A stretch of 64,000 nt of DNA from Moniliophthora roreri (taxonomy: Eukaryota; Basidiomycota; Agaricomycetes; Agaricales; Marasmiaceae): NCBI GenBank assembly GCA_001466705.2, contig LATX02000179.1, positions 62,001 through 126,000 of the forward strand. The letters run 5' to 3'. The notes under the pieces were generated by a model. The model worked only from the letters and a program-made list of their open reading frames with translations. It ran no database searches and was not told the DNA's origin. Made by a program: the position numbers and the translations under genes. Shown here piece by piece: positions 1-9,571 of the stretch. Numbering within the stretch: position 1 is the first letter of the stretch; every line of letters begins with the position of its first letter.

Positions 1-6
1 GAACTC

Positions 7-1307
7 ATGTTCAAACAGAGAATCCAACAATTGGAATTAATTGCTCAGGAAGAGGCAAGACAAGAGTCAACACAACGGACAACCAGAACCCCCAGAACCA
101 GGTCCAGAACCAGACAGACAACAGACTTCGCAACCAGCTTTGGATTGTTAGAAGCAGAAAGGAGAACATTGACCCAATCTAATTCCCACTTGTCGCAGGA
201 GCATTCACCGGAATGGACAAACTTCCCAACTACAGAAACAGTAACTCAGACCCAACCCTCTAAAACCCCAAGATCACCATCATCCTCGAACAGGCAACTA
301 GAAACCAACAGACTGGAAACACCATCTTAACCACATTCAATTCTATACCTCCTCTATCAGACCCCATGACTATGCAGCAGACCGGAACATCCTTAGAGGA
401 TTTGATCTCCACACTATGAACACTGCAAGCAAATAGAGAAAAGAAGAAGGAAAACAAGGTCGCCATTCCAAATAGTTATGATGGATCACCGTCTAAGGCC
501 AGCACCTTCCTTACTGAAGTGGATCTATACCTTATGGCTAATGACACCTTTTACCCAAACAACAAGGACAAAATCTTGTTTACACTCTCTTACATGAAAG
601 AGATACATGCTGCAAAATGGATGGAGGCAAAGACCAATGAATATAAGAAAAGCCTTAAGGAGAAACAGGCAGAATCAACTGATGCCAAACCAGAGGATCA
701 GATCCACCTGATGACATGGGAAGAATTCTTAGATGACTTCAAGAAAGCCTTCCGACTGGTGGATATAGGTACTGATGCTTGGCTTAAACTGAAGAACTTG
801 AAACAGAACAAGAAACACATGGATGAATATATCATGGACTTCCACCTCCTCACTATTGACTCTGAGTACAATGATCGGGCTCTTATCGATCATTTCATGG
901 CAGGACTTCACCCTCTCCTCAAGTCATGCCTTTCTATTCCAGACCAACCCAATACAATCGAAGAATGGCATGAAAGAGCTAGAAAGTACAACAATGCTTG
1001 GCTTACCATGATGGCTATCATGGGAGGAGAAAGGATGAAGAAGACACCCAAACCTGAGACAAAGGTGAACCGACTTTCCGATGCAGAAGCAATGGAGTAT
1101 CATTGAAAGGGGTTGTGCTACAAATGTAGTAAACCCAGACACATCAGTAAAGACTGTCCAGAAAAGCTGAAGAACGAACCGAAAAAGGAAAACTCAAAGA
1201 AAAACACCCCTAAAGATGCATATCATCAGATTTGTGCTATTTACCGAGATTTCTCTGAAGAAGAACAAACCCAGATCCTGGACCTTATGGAAGGAGAGGG
1301 TTTTTAG
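7..1307 (+). pseudogene. gag: E1 gag (capsid/nucleocapsid), broken
   Basis: The open stretch at 519-1106 is a typical Ty3/gypsy Gag capsid region (retrotransposon gag fold, with a WEEFLDDFKKAF-type helix). A TGA at 1104 separates it from a CCHC zinc knuckle, CYKCSKPRHISKDC (CX2CX4HX4C), in the same frame near 1115. Upstream coding in this frame reaches about 360 through a TGA at 417. A basic, Ser/Thr-rich ORF at 7-330 in another frame probably belongs to the N-terminal part after a frameshift. Gag ends at the TAG at 1305-1307, directly after a GGGTTTT heptamer. Gag would package the element RNA in virus-like particles in the cytoplasm. Confidence 0.8.
1298..1304 (+). promoter_or_regulatory. 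candidate -1 ribosomal frameshift heptamer, E1 gag-pol
   Basis: GGGTTTT is phased G_GGT_TTT in the gag frame and is followed immediately by the gag stop TAG. Pol is open in the -1 frame from here. The same heptamer and phase occur at the gag end of E2 and E3. Confidence 0.5.
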
Positions 1308-3068
1308 TGCAGCAGTTGAGCTCAATGTCTCCTCTGCCTATTCGTATTTCTAGTGTTACTGTATCAGCTGCAATAGAACAAAATTCTATGCGTATTCCGC
1401 TGGCTCTCTACACTGGAGATGAAATCGTCAAAAAACTAGCACTCCTTGACTCAGGAGCAGAAGAAAACTTCATCAGCCGAGTTACGGCTCGAAAGTTACA
1501 TCTACTCCTATTCAAACTAAAGAAACAGGTTAAAGTTCTCAATGTAGACAGAACTCCAAACACGGCAGCTTATGTCACTCATACAGCCAGAGTAATGTTT
1601 CTGATTGGAAACCAAAAGATGATGGAAGACCTCATGGTCTCCAGATTAGGAGGTGAACAACTCATTCTCAGAATGCCATGGTTACGACATTATAATCCAC
1701 AGATTGACTAGAAACATGGAAAAATCGAAATCCCACCCCAAAAGAAGATTAATATCCGACGTTTCAGAGGAATTCTAGATCATACCCCATCAGAAGTCCT
1801 TATCAGAGCAAAAACTTCAGTATCCCAAACATTGGAACATAATCAAAAGATCGAAGAAAAGAAACCCATTGAAGAACTGATTCCAGATTATCTACTAGAG
1901 TACAAACAGCAATTCGAAAAACATGCCTCAGAAAGATTTCCAGAGTCCAGACCTTACGACCATGCCATCAATCTTAAACCAGGAATGGAAACCTTGAACT
2001 GCAAAATCTACCCATTATCCCCAATTGAACAACAGCTTCAGGACGAATTCCTTGCTAATCTCCACAAACGCTACATCTGACCTTTGAAATCACCTATGGC
2101 TTCCCCCTTCTTCTTCATATCAAAAAAGGAGAAAGGGGCCTTCCGACCATGTCAAGACTATAGAGAACTCAACAAGGGAATAATCAAGAATGCATACCCG
2201 TTACCATTAGTCTCAAACCTTATTGATAAACTCAAAGAAGCACAATACTTTACAAAACTGGATTTACGAAATGGCTATAACAACATTTGGATCAAAAATG
2301 GAGACCAGTGGAAAGCGGCATTCAAAACAAACAAAGGACTTTTTAAACCCATGGTGATGTTTTTCAGACTATCCAACTCTCCAGCTACGTTTCAATCATT
2401 TATGGACGATATTTTCGCTGATTACTTGGAAGAAGGATAGGTAGTCATCTATATGGATGACATCTTAATCTTTTCCCCAGACTTAGAAACCCACAAGAAA
2501 AGAACCATTAAAATTCTTGAACAATTACGGCTACATGACCTCTTTCTAAAACCCAAAAAATGTTGGTTTAACATAACAGAAATCGACTTCCTCAGAATGA
2601 TCATTCGACCCAGACATATCAGCATGGATCCAGTTAAACTCACAGGAATATGAGATTGGAAACCTCCCACAACTGTCAGAGGAGTCTGATCCTTCCTTGG
2701 TTTCAGAAACTTCTATAGGAAATTCATTGGACGCTTTTTGGAACTAGCCAGACCACTCAATAACCTGACAAAGAAGAATACAAAATTCAAATGGACAAAA
2801 GAATGCCAAATAGCGTTCGATGCTCTAAAGTGGAAGTTCTTATCCGAATCAGTGTTAATCATGCCAGATACTGAAAAGCCCTTCTTGATAGAATGTGATG
2901 CATCTAAATAGGCAACAGGAGCAGTTCTCTGACAACAGGGAACAGATGGAGAATGGCATCCATGCAGTTATATTTCTCACTCTCTCACACCAACAGAAAG
3001 AAACTACGAAATCTACAACAGAGAACTTCTTAGCATCATTAAAGCACTAGAGACCTGGCAACATTACC

Positions 3069-3489
3069 TGTTACGTTTTCTTTCTTTATCTCTCTTCGTC
3101 ATCTATACTTCCTTTCCCATTGGATTTGATCACCTTTCCTGTTCCTACTTCTTATCTCATCTCACGACCGTGTAGTATTATATGCCGACATCAACGGACA
3201 TTATTCATATCCCGGTAGCCTCGGGAAACCTTAGACAATAACTGAACTTCTTGCTATTCGTATATAGTTATCTTTAGCTCAGTTGTAACATATTTAAACT
3301 CTCAAGCTAAGACTCTAAGTCTTCAGCTTGACCTGGTTAATCTACACTTGTGTCAACGCCAGTATCGAAGGATCTCTGAACTTCAGCAGCCGCTGAACGA
3401 ACTCGAACTTGAACTTGTAAACTGCTTGAGACGAAGGACAAACTTTGTTAAAGTGGTTAAGTTGACGTTGCTACGCAAGTAACGTAACA
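3069..3489 (+). repeat. solo LTR (family B, TGTTACG...GTAACA) inside E1 RNase H
   Basis: It is a 421-bp LTR, closely related to the E2 LTRs, flanked by a perfect 5-bp target duplication TTACC (3064-3068 and 3490-3494). It contains a TATA box (TATTTAAA, 3291) and TCAGCTTGACCT at 3323-3334, 32 bp downstream. Removing it rejoins the RNase H coding sequence (compare E2 near 11325). With no internal region left, it is an LTR-LTR recombination product. Confidence 0.9.
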
Positions 3490-3569
3490 TTACCTCATGG
3501 GAGGAAAACACCCGATCACCATTCTATCTGATCACAAAAACCTTACCTTTTTCAAAACCCCCCAGAAAC

Positions 3570-4179
3570 TGTTATGTTACTTGCACAGCAATGACAACTA
3601 CTCAACACCACTATGATGTAGCAGCACTAAGTTGACTAAAGGATCAAGTTCGAGTTCACTTAGCTTTTGCTAAGGTTCAGAAGATTCAGTCGATGTGAGC
3701 AAGATGTCCAATCTGGATTAAACCAGGTCAAGCTGAGGTAGCTTAGGCCTAGATACTATCTACTTATACAACCATTGTAGCTACTAGTTTGCATACAACC
3801 ATTGTAGCTACTAGTTTGCATACAAACTGCTGAAGCAACATCGTTGTTTGATAAACAAGTAGAAAGCAATGGAACATGTAAGAATATTGATGAAATCATA
3901 CATAAAGAATACAACATCATAAGAGATGTCAGTGAAGATGTCATATAGAAAGAAATGGAAACAAATAGAATAATGAAGTCATCATGATATCATTATGACT
4001 TCTTAAATATGAATGGGAATCATATGTGAAAAGGGAACTGGGAATGTGAATTTGTCCAGATGTCAATGAATAGCATGGGTAGAAGCACTGAGCGGCGCTT
4101 AAAGGACAAAGATAGAAAGAAGAGAAAACAAAGTCTGTAGAGTGAGGAAAAATGAGTGTCTGTGTAAACATTTGTAACA
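3570..4179 (-). repeat. solo LTR (family C, about 620 bp) inside E1, inverted
   Basis: Reverse-complement copy of the LTRs at 19435-20059 and 37449-38074, with termini TGTTAT...TGTAACA and a perfect 5-bp duplication GAAAC (3565-3569 and 4180-4184). The 12-mer AGGTCAAGCTGA (reverse of TCAGCTTGACCT) is at 3725-3736, next to an inverted TATA at 3763. A local direct duplication of about 27 bp, containing ACCATTGTAGCTACTAG, lies at about 3766-3822 and is absent from the other copies. Confidence 0.88.
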
Positions 4180-5833
4180 GAAACTTAATCGAAGACAAGC
4201 ACAATGGACATTGTTCTTATTAGAATTCAACCTTCACCTGATTCACACTGTGGGAACAAAAATGACACAATCTGACACATTGTCCAGAAGACTGGATCAT
4301 ATAGACAATAACGAAAACGATAACGACGATGTTGTCGTACTACCAGATAAGTTCTTCATACGAACTATGGATATGACATTGCATAATAAAATAATTGAGA
4401 ATCTAAAAGAGGAAACATTGTATGATGAAGCCCTCAAAACAGTCTTATGAAAAGGACCACCTCCTATCAAAGACTGGACGATTCAGGATAACATGCTGTT
4501 CTATAAAAACAGATGTTACATACCTGACAAAGGAGATCTCAGATGACAAATAGTAAAACAAATACACGAGGCAAAAGGAATAGGGCACCCGGGACAATTC
4601 AACACTCTAGAACAAATTACAAGGGATTTTTGGTGGCCAGGAATGGCAAGATATGTAAAGACATTCATCGAAGAATGTGCCATCTGCCAGAAAAGCAAAT
4701 CCAGAACTCACCTGACAAAGACACCACTTTTACCAATAGAAGGAGAGAAAGATGTGTTACTATTCTCCAAAATAACCATGGATTTAATCACAGATTTACC
4801 AGAATCCAATGGGAACGACTCTATTTTAGTCATGGTGGACCACTCCTCTATGAAGGAGGTAATTTTCCTACCTTGCAACAAAACAATTGATGCCGAACAT
4901 ACTGTGACTCTCATTCTCAATAATGTATACAAAAGATTTGGACTACCCAACAAGATAATTTCGGACAGAGATCCACAATTCGCGGCCAAGGTATTTCAAG
5001 AACTGGGAAAACAATTAGGTGTAAAACACATGATGAGTACCACCTTCCACCCTCAGACAGATGGAGAATCTGAAAGAGTAAATCAAGAACTAGAAACCTT
5101 TCTCTGAATGTTTTGTTCCCAACAACAAGACAAGTGGTCCGAACTACTCCCATTTGCAGAATTTGCACACAATAATCAAACCCATTCCACATTGAAATGA
5201 TCCCCATTCTATCTTATGATGGAATACAACTCTAGACCCATTCCCACCATCTTCCACAAGACTACTATTCTCTCTGTTGAAGAATGGCTCTCTGAGTTGA
5301 AGAAGCTTCGGGAAGAAACCTTCTCTCTTATGGAATTAGCATGCAAAAGGATGGAAGGAAATGCCAAGTGGCTCTCCAAACCCTTCGCTATAGGACAAAA
5401 GGTGTGGTTAGAAGGAAAGAATCTTTCATTTGGATATCCATCGAAGAAACTAGCCCCAAAAAGAGAAGGACCATTCCGCATAGAAGCTATCCTAGGACCG
5501 GTGATGTAGACTCGCATTACCAAAACAATGGATGATTCATCCAGTATTCCATGTGTTGCTTCTATCCCCATATAGAGAAAATGAGGTGCACAGAAAAAAC
5601 TTCCTAAAACCGCTGCCTGACATTGTAGAAGGACAAGAGGAACACGAGATTGAAGCCATAATAGGACATTCCTCTAGAAGAAACCCCAGAAAATTCCTAG
5701 TGGCATAGAAGGGTTATCTGTCAGCAGAAAATGAATGGCTGAAAACGAAAGACTTCCGTAATGCAAAAGAGACCTTAGCCAACTATAAAAAGGCTAACAA
5801 ACTCAGGAAGATTCTCACCAAACTAGCTACACC

Positions 5834-7130
5834 ATGTCTCAATCTTACACCTATGAAAACCTCTGCCCCACTGCTGCCCAACTCCTCTTCCTCCTTAACA
5901 ACATGACCTACTGAGGCCGAATTGTTGACATCGCACAAAACTCCCCCCTTTTCAATCATCTCATCTCTGACTACCAGTTTGTACAAAGACAGTATGAACA
6001 CTTTGAAAGCCTTATGAGCGGGGCAAACTATCGCCTCAATCAGATCGCCATCGACGTTGCAGCCATGGGGTTCATCATCCCTGGCCAAATTACAATACCC
6101 ATGATTTGTGCCCCCACCCTCTTCACCCCCAATTCACAGCCCATGATAGATCACTCCACCCCCTCCCAGGACAAGACATCTCTCACAGGCAGACTGGAAT
6201 ATCCTCCTTGACATCTCTCAGAGACCCTTGAGGACTATGAGCTCATCAAGGACCCCAGACCCACATCAGCTCCACCACTCTCCCTCGACAGTTTCAATAC
6301 TGACAACTTCGACGGACCCAAACCATCTCCAAGTCCCGAGCCATGACAATCCTCCAACCCCTCCTCCCATCAACATTCCTCCGTGCCTACAGAACCCGTC
6401 CCCCGAAATATCTGACTCAGGGTTGAATTCAGCCCAGATGTTGAGGACATCCCCATCGCCACCCAAGAACAACTCACCAGAACCCCTACACCTCCCCCCT
6501 GTATTTCTTACCAAATCTCTTCCAACAATGACCCCAAGTCTACCTGAGCCACCCGAGATTGGGCCACCCCCAAGGACCCCTGGGACACCTCCACCTGGAC
6601 TCTCCACCCCATCTCCCCTGAACCCCCAGTCTGAAAACAACGCCGATGCCAAAACAACTGAACCCAAAAGTTAAAGGTCATCTTCTCCAACCAATCAGAT
6701 ATCCATGACCAATTTCCTGAATGCCATCAATGCGGTAAGCGGGGTTACAATACACAGGATTGTAGAGGTTACCAATGCACAGTATGCCATGCATTCTACC
6801 CTCACCATCTCTCTCAACATTGCCCACAACTTTGATGGAGTGAGCGAATTTTTATTGCAAGCTCTACCCACCACCATTCATCTCTTGATGGCTTTGAGGA
6901 TGACTATGGTGATTCCACCACCCTTAGCAACATTACTGACAAACCACACTTCTACTGAAGAAGAGTCAGACGAAGGGTCTACCGTCACCACCATGGTCTG
7001 CATCACCGATGATAGAGAACCCTTCACCATCACCACTAGTGATGGAGAAGAGCAATTATTCGTACCGGTGAGGTACATCAATGATGTGGTAGTTTTTGAA
7101 GCTGGAACTTCGAATGTAAACAGGAGGTAA
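5834..7130 (+). pseudogene. E1 third ORF: zinc-knuckle protein downstream of integrase
   Basis: It starts at ATG 5834, overlapping the pol end in another frame. The N-terminal domain is helical-looking (a QLLFLL segment; YRLNQIAIDVAAMGF near residues 75-90). A long Pro/Ser-rich middle follows with several stops. Two zinc knuckles come next at about 6722-6835: CHQCGKRGYNTQDC (His replaced by Tyr) and CTVCHAFYPHHLSQHC (CX2CX6HX4C). The knuckle frame ends at a TGA at 6956-6958, and an acidic C-terminal tail continues in the +1 frame to 7130. Counterparts with the same order exist in E2 and E3. It has no signal peptide or membrane segment, so it is not a typical env gene. Function is unknown; the knuckles suggest nucleic-acid binding. 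Confidence 0.65.
6953..6959 (+). promoter_or_regulatory. candidate +1 frameshift site in E1 ORF3 (TAC TGA A)
   Basis: The zinc-knuckle frame stops at TGA 6956-6958 and the acidic C-terminal frame begins one base later. The same stop-then-+1 layout occurs in E2 (14229-14234) and E3 (57708-57713). Confidence 0.35.
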
Positions 7131-7501
7131 TGTCACAACACCAAGAACTCTGGGGACTTATCAGACGGCTTACATATATAAACTCTTTTTTACACATTTT
7201 CACCTAGTTAGATATTCCTTTTTCTTACCAAGTCCTTCTATACTGTTCTTTCTTAGTAAAAGACTCACTTTGATGACTCATTGTAGCTAATTATAGTTCT
7301 GAGTACTTAGTCGTAGTTAGAGACTTTTTGTATTTAAATCTATTGACCAGAAGACAAGCTTCTTCAGCTTGACCTGGTTAAAACTTTATCATAACCTTGT
7401 TCTTCACCCCTGATCCTCATTCCTAAGTCATCTGTCCAAGTCTATTGACTTCGGAACTTGCGAATCAAGCTTGAACTTGAACTCAGTGTTATTGGCAAAG
7501 G
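7131..7501 (+). repeat. E1 3' LTR, truncated by a nested insertion
   Basis: It starts TGTCACAACACC directly after a purine-rich tract (aacaggaggtaa) that would serve as the plus-strand primer. TATA box TATTTAAA at 7331-7338; TCAGCTTGACCT at 7364-7375, 33 bp further on. Its 3' end is missing because a family C LTR begins at 7502. Confidence 0.8.
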
Positions 7502-7704
7502 TGTTACATTACTTGCGCAGCAACGACAACAACTCAACACCACAATGATGTAGCAGCGTTAAGCGCAAAGATCAAGTTCGAGTTTCCAACAACTAACAAA
7601 GGGTATAAGCCTCTGCTAAGCTGTTCAGTGATTCAGTCAATGTGAGCAAGATATTGAGTGGATTAACCAGGTCAAGCTGAAGTAGCTTAGACCTGCAAAC
7701 TATC
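7502..7704 (-). repeat. family C LTR fragment, inverted, split by E2
   Basis: It reads as the reverse complement of the 3' third of the LTR at 19435-20059, starting TGTTACATTACTTGCGCAGC. It stops at the sequence corresponding to the middle of that LTR (...GCAAACTATC), exactly where the E2 5' LTR begins. The other part of this LTR is not found after E2, which shows a later deletion. The 12-mer AGGTCAAGCTGA is at 7669-7680. Confidence 0.8.
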
Positions 7705-8139
7705 TGTTACATTTCTTTTCTTTCTCTTCTATGCTTCTCATTCTATTGGACTCATACACCTTCCCAGCCCCCCTTCTTCCTCTTCCATATGCTTCCATTG
7801 TCATCGGACTCGTACACCTTCCCAGTCCCCATTTGTTTATCTCTTTGTATTACTCATATCCCGATGGACTTGGGAATCATTATTTAATTACTGAACTCAT
7901 TGTCTTTATGTATGTAGCAAGTACTAGACGATTGTAACATATTTAAGCGCTCAAGCTGAGACTTAGAGTCCTCAGCTTGACCTGGTTTATACTAGCTTGT
8001 GTCAATGCCACGATTGAAGGACTTCTGAACTTCAGCAACCACTGAACGAACTCGAACTTGAACCTTGAACAACTACTTGAACAGAGGTGACACTTCGCTA
8101 AGGTGGTTGAGTTGATGTTGCTGCGCAAGTAACGTAACA
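7705..8139 (+). repeat. E2 5' LTR
   Basis: 435 bp, TGTTACATTTC...GTAACA. Compared with the 213 bp left of the 3' LTR, I count about eight differences. All are transitions and most fall at CpG dinucleotides. Confidence 0.92.
7939..7983 (+). promoter_or_regulatory. E2 LTR core promoter and presumed RNA start
   Basis: The TATA box TATTTAAG at 7939-7946 lies 33 bp upstream of TCAGCTTGACCT (7972-7983). This spacing would place the RNA 5' end at or next to that 12-mer, which is complementary to the primer site at 8142-8153. The same pair occurs in every LTR family in the window. Confidence 0.6.
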
Positions 8140-8141
8140 TA

Positions 8142-8153
8142 AGGTCAAGCTGA
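8142..8153 (+). promoter_or_regulatory. E2 minus-strand primer site, self-priming type
   Basis: AGGTCAAGCTGA begins 3 nt after the LTR end. It is the exact reverse complement of LTR positions 7972-7983, the presumed RNA 5' end. In Tf1-type elements the 5' end of the element's own RNA anneals here and is cleaved to prime reverse transcription. I recognise no tRNA 3' end in this site. Confidence 0.65.
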
Positions 8154-8212
8154 TCAATTGCCGACCTATCCAGGTCTATGCATCACTGAGGAGCGACAAG
8201 ACGCCACCACGG

Positions 8213-9571
8213 ATGGAACAACAGTTAGAACAAGACATCGCCGAAGCAGAAGCGCGCCGGCGTGGATTATTAACCCAATCCATATCAAATCCTGGTGGAT
8301 GAGCAGTTCCGCCTTTAACGAGAGCCTCGTGCAGAGAACTCCTGACCCCCTTGCACTCACCATTGCCAACAAGTCAGCCACTAACCGAGATACCCGAAGA
8401 AGACCCAGGAATAAGGAGAACCTTAACCCCATCATCCATTTCGACTGGATTGAGACCGATCAAATTCGAAGAGAGATCCTCACTGAGTACACCGAGGCCA
8501 CCAGAATCGGATATATTGAACACCTCTGTGAACTCGCTGGAGGAGTTAGACCCGTTTCAATAATTATTACAAGAGTTAAAGAACAGCCCCTGATCACCGA
8601 AGGTACAACTTGAAACAATGGCGGAAGACAAAAAGCCATCAGGAAGCAGACCCAAGAAAGAAGAGCCGAAAGTCGAAGAAGCCGTTATTGGTTCCATGAT
8701 GCCAGTGCAAGTGGTGTCAACAGTGAAAGCCACCTTGCCGAGAGCCTTTACGGGAACACGGAAGGACGCCAAGAAGTTCTTACGAGAAGTGCTGATCTAC
8801 ATCACACTTAACCCAAAGGTATTCCCCGATGACAGGTCAAAGAAGTTGTTTCTTCTTTCATACATGACCGATGGACCAGAAGAGTTCTGGAAGAACGACA
8901 AAACCGATCTTTTACTCGTGTTCGACCCAGAAGCTGAGAAGGTTACATGGTCGGAGTTTATAGACAACTTCAGGACTTCCTTCGAACCCCTCGATCCAGC
9001 TCTGAAGGTGCAGTTGGAGCTTAAGGACTTAAGGATGAAGGATAGGGCAGATGAATACATGTACCAATTCACCTATCTCACAAAACAGACAGGATACAAC
9101 GACGCAGTGCAGATTGTGGCTTTCAAACGAGGACTGCCTAGGAGTCTGGCGCTCAAGATCATGACGAGGCCTGAAGGCGCTCCCACCACAATTAAAAACT
9201 GGATGAACGCCACCATATTATTCGATGAAAGCTATAAACAGGCATTGGAATATGGAAAGATGTGGGACGAAGAACATGGAGGGAAGAAGCCTCAGAGGAA
9301 TTTCCGAAAGAAGAAAGATGTCGCCATCAAGCAGATCGTGGACATTGATCGAAAGGAATACATGGCGAAAGGGTTATGCTTTAGATGTGGGCGAAACGGA
9401 CACCACATCAAGGACTGCCCGGACATGCCGAAGAAAGACAAAAGGAGACAAGAAGAGCCGAAGAAACTCTCGAAGGAAGATAGGTTTGCCAAAATCAGGA
9501 TGCTAGTAAACGAACAGATGGAGGAAAAGAAGAACCTTCTTCTCGATTTGATGGAACAGGAGGGTTTTTGA
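8213..9571 (+). CDS. gag: E2 Gag (capsid/nucleocapsid)
   Basis: The first ATG in frame is 8213; the E3 counterpart starts 12 nt earlier, at a position that is ACG here. Two in-frame stops near 8309 and 8555 break the disordered N-terminal third, and the rest (8618-9571, 317 aa) is intact. Capsid region about 8730-9240. Zinc knuckle CFRCGRNGHHIKDC at 9377-9418. Lys/Glu-rich C-terminus. It ends GGT TTT TGA, in a G_GGT_TTT context, with pol open in the -1 frame. It forms the particle that packages element RNA. Confidence 0.88.
9562..9568 (+). promoter_or_regulatory. candidate -1 ribosomal frameshift heptamer, E2 gag-pol
   Basis: GGGTTTT is phased G_GGT_TTT in gag, with the stop TGA next (9569-9571). 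The -1 frame is open into protease. GC-rich sequence follows, but I could not demonstrate a strong stimulatory stem by eye. Confidence 0.5.

Larger units (their letters stand above)
1307..5906 (+). pseudogene. pol: E1 pol (protease, RT, RNase H, integrase), broken and interrupted
   Basis: Pol lies in the -1 frame relative to gag. The protease active site DSGA is at 1448-1459. RT is at about 1990-2650 with YMDD at 2450-2461, and RNase H begins near 2870. RNase H is cut by solo LTRs at 3069-3489 and 3570-4179. Coding resumes at 4185-4460, then integrase: a Zn-binding CAICQKSK motif near 4675, the catalytic core at 4770-5107 (DLITDLP, then HPQTDGESERVNQE), and the C-terminal region with a chromodomain-like segment near 5640-5760. 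Stops replace conserved residues; several fit TGG to TAG (1709, 2438, 2908) or CGA to TGA (2078, 2930). The pol 3' end overlaps the start of the third ORF at 5834. Confidence 0.85.
1..7501 (+). mobile_element. Ty3/gypsy element E1, degenerate, left end outside the window
   Basis: Order is gag, protease, reverse transcriptase, RNase H, integrase with a chromodomain-like tail, a third ORF, then a 3' LTR beginning TGTCACAACACC at 7131. The 5' LTR lies outside the window. The internal region carries many nonsense codons (for example 417, 1104, 1709, 2078, 2438, 2651, 2908) and two solo LTR insertions inside the RNase H region (3069-3489 and 3570-4179). The 3' LTR is interrupted at 7501 by another LTR. 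It is a different family from E2 and E3 (different LTR) but has the same gene plan. It is certainly non-functional as it stands. Confidence 0.9.

Noticed and set aside
6829..6835. CTT TGA T in E1 ORF3 as the +1 site (prfB-like)
   Set aside because: The knuckle frame continues with acidic coding matching E2/E3 up to the TGA at 6956, so the earlier stop is better explained as a CGA-to-TGA mutation.
5834..7130. Calling the third ORF an envelope gene
   Set aside because: No signal peptide, membrane helix or Cys pattern of env is visible. Zinc knuckles and an RG tract point to nucleic-acid binding.
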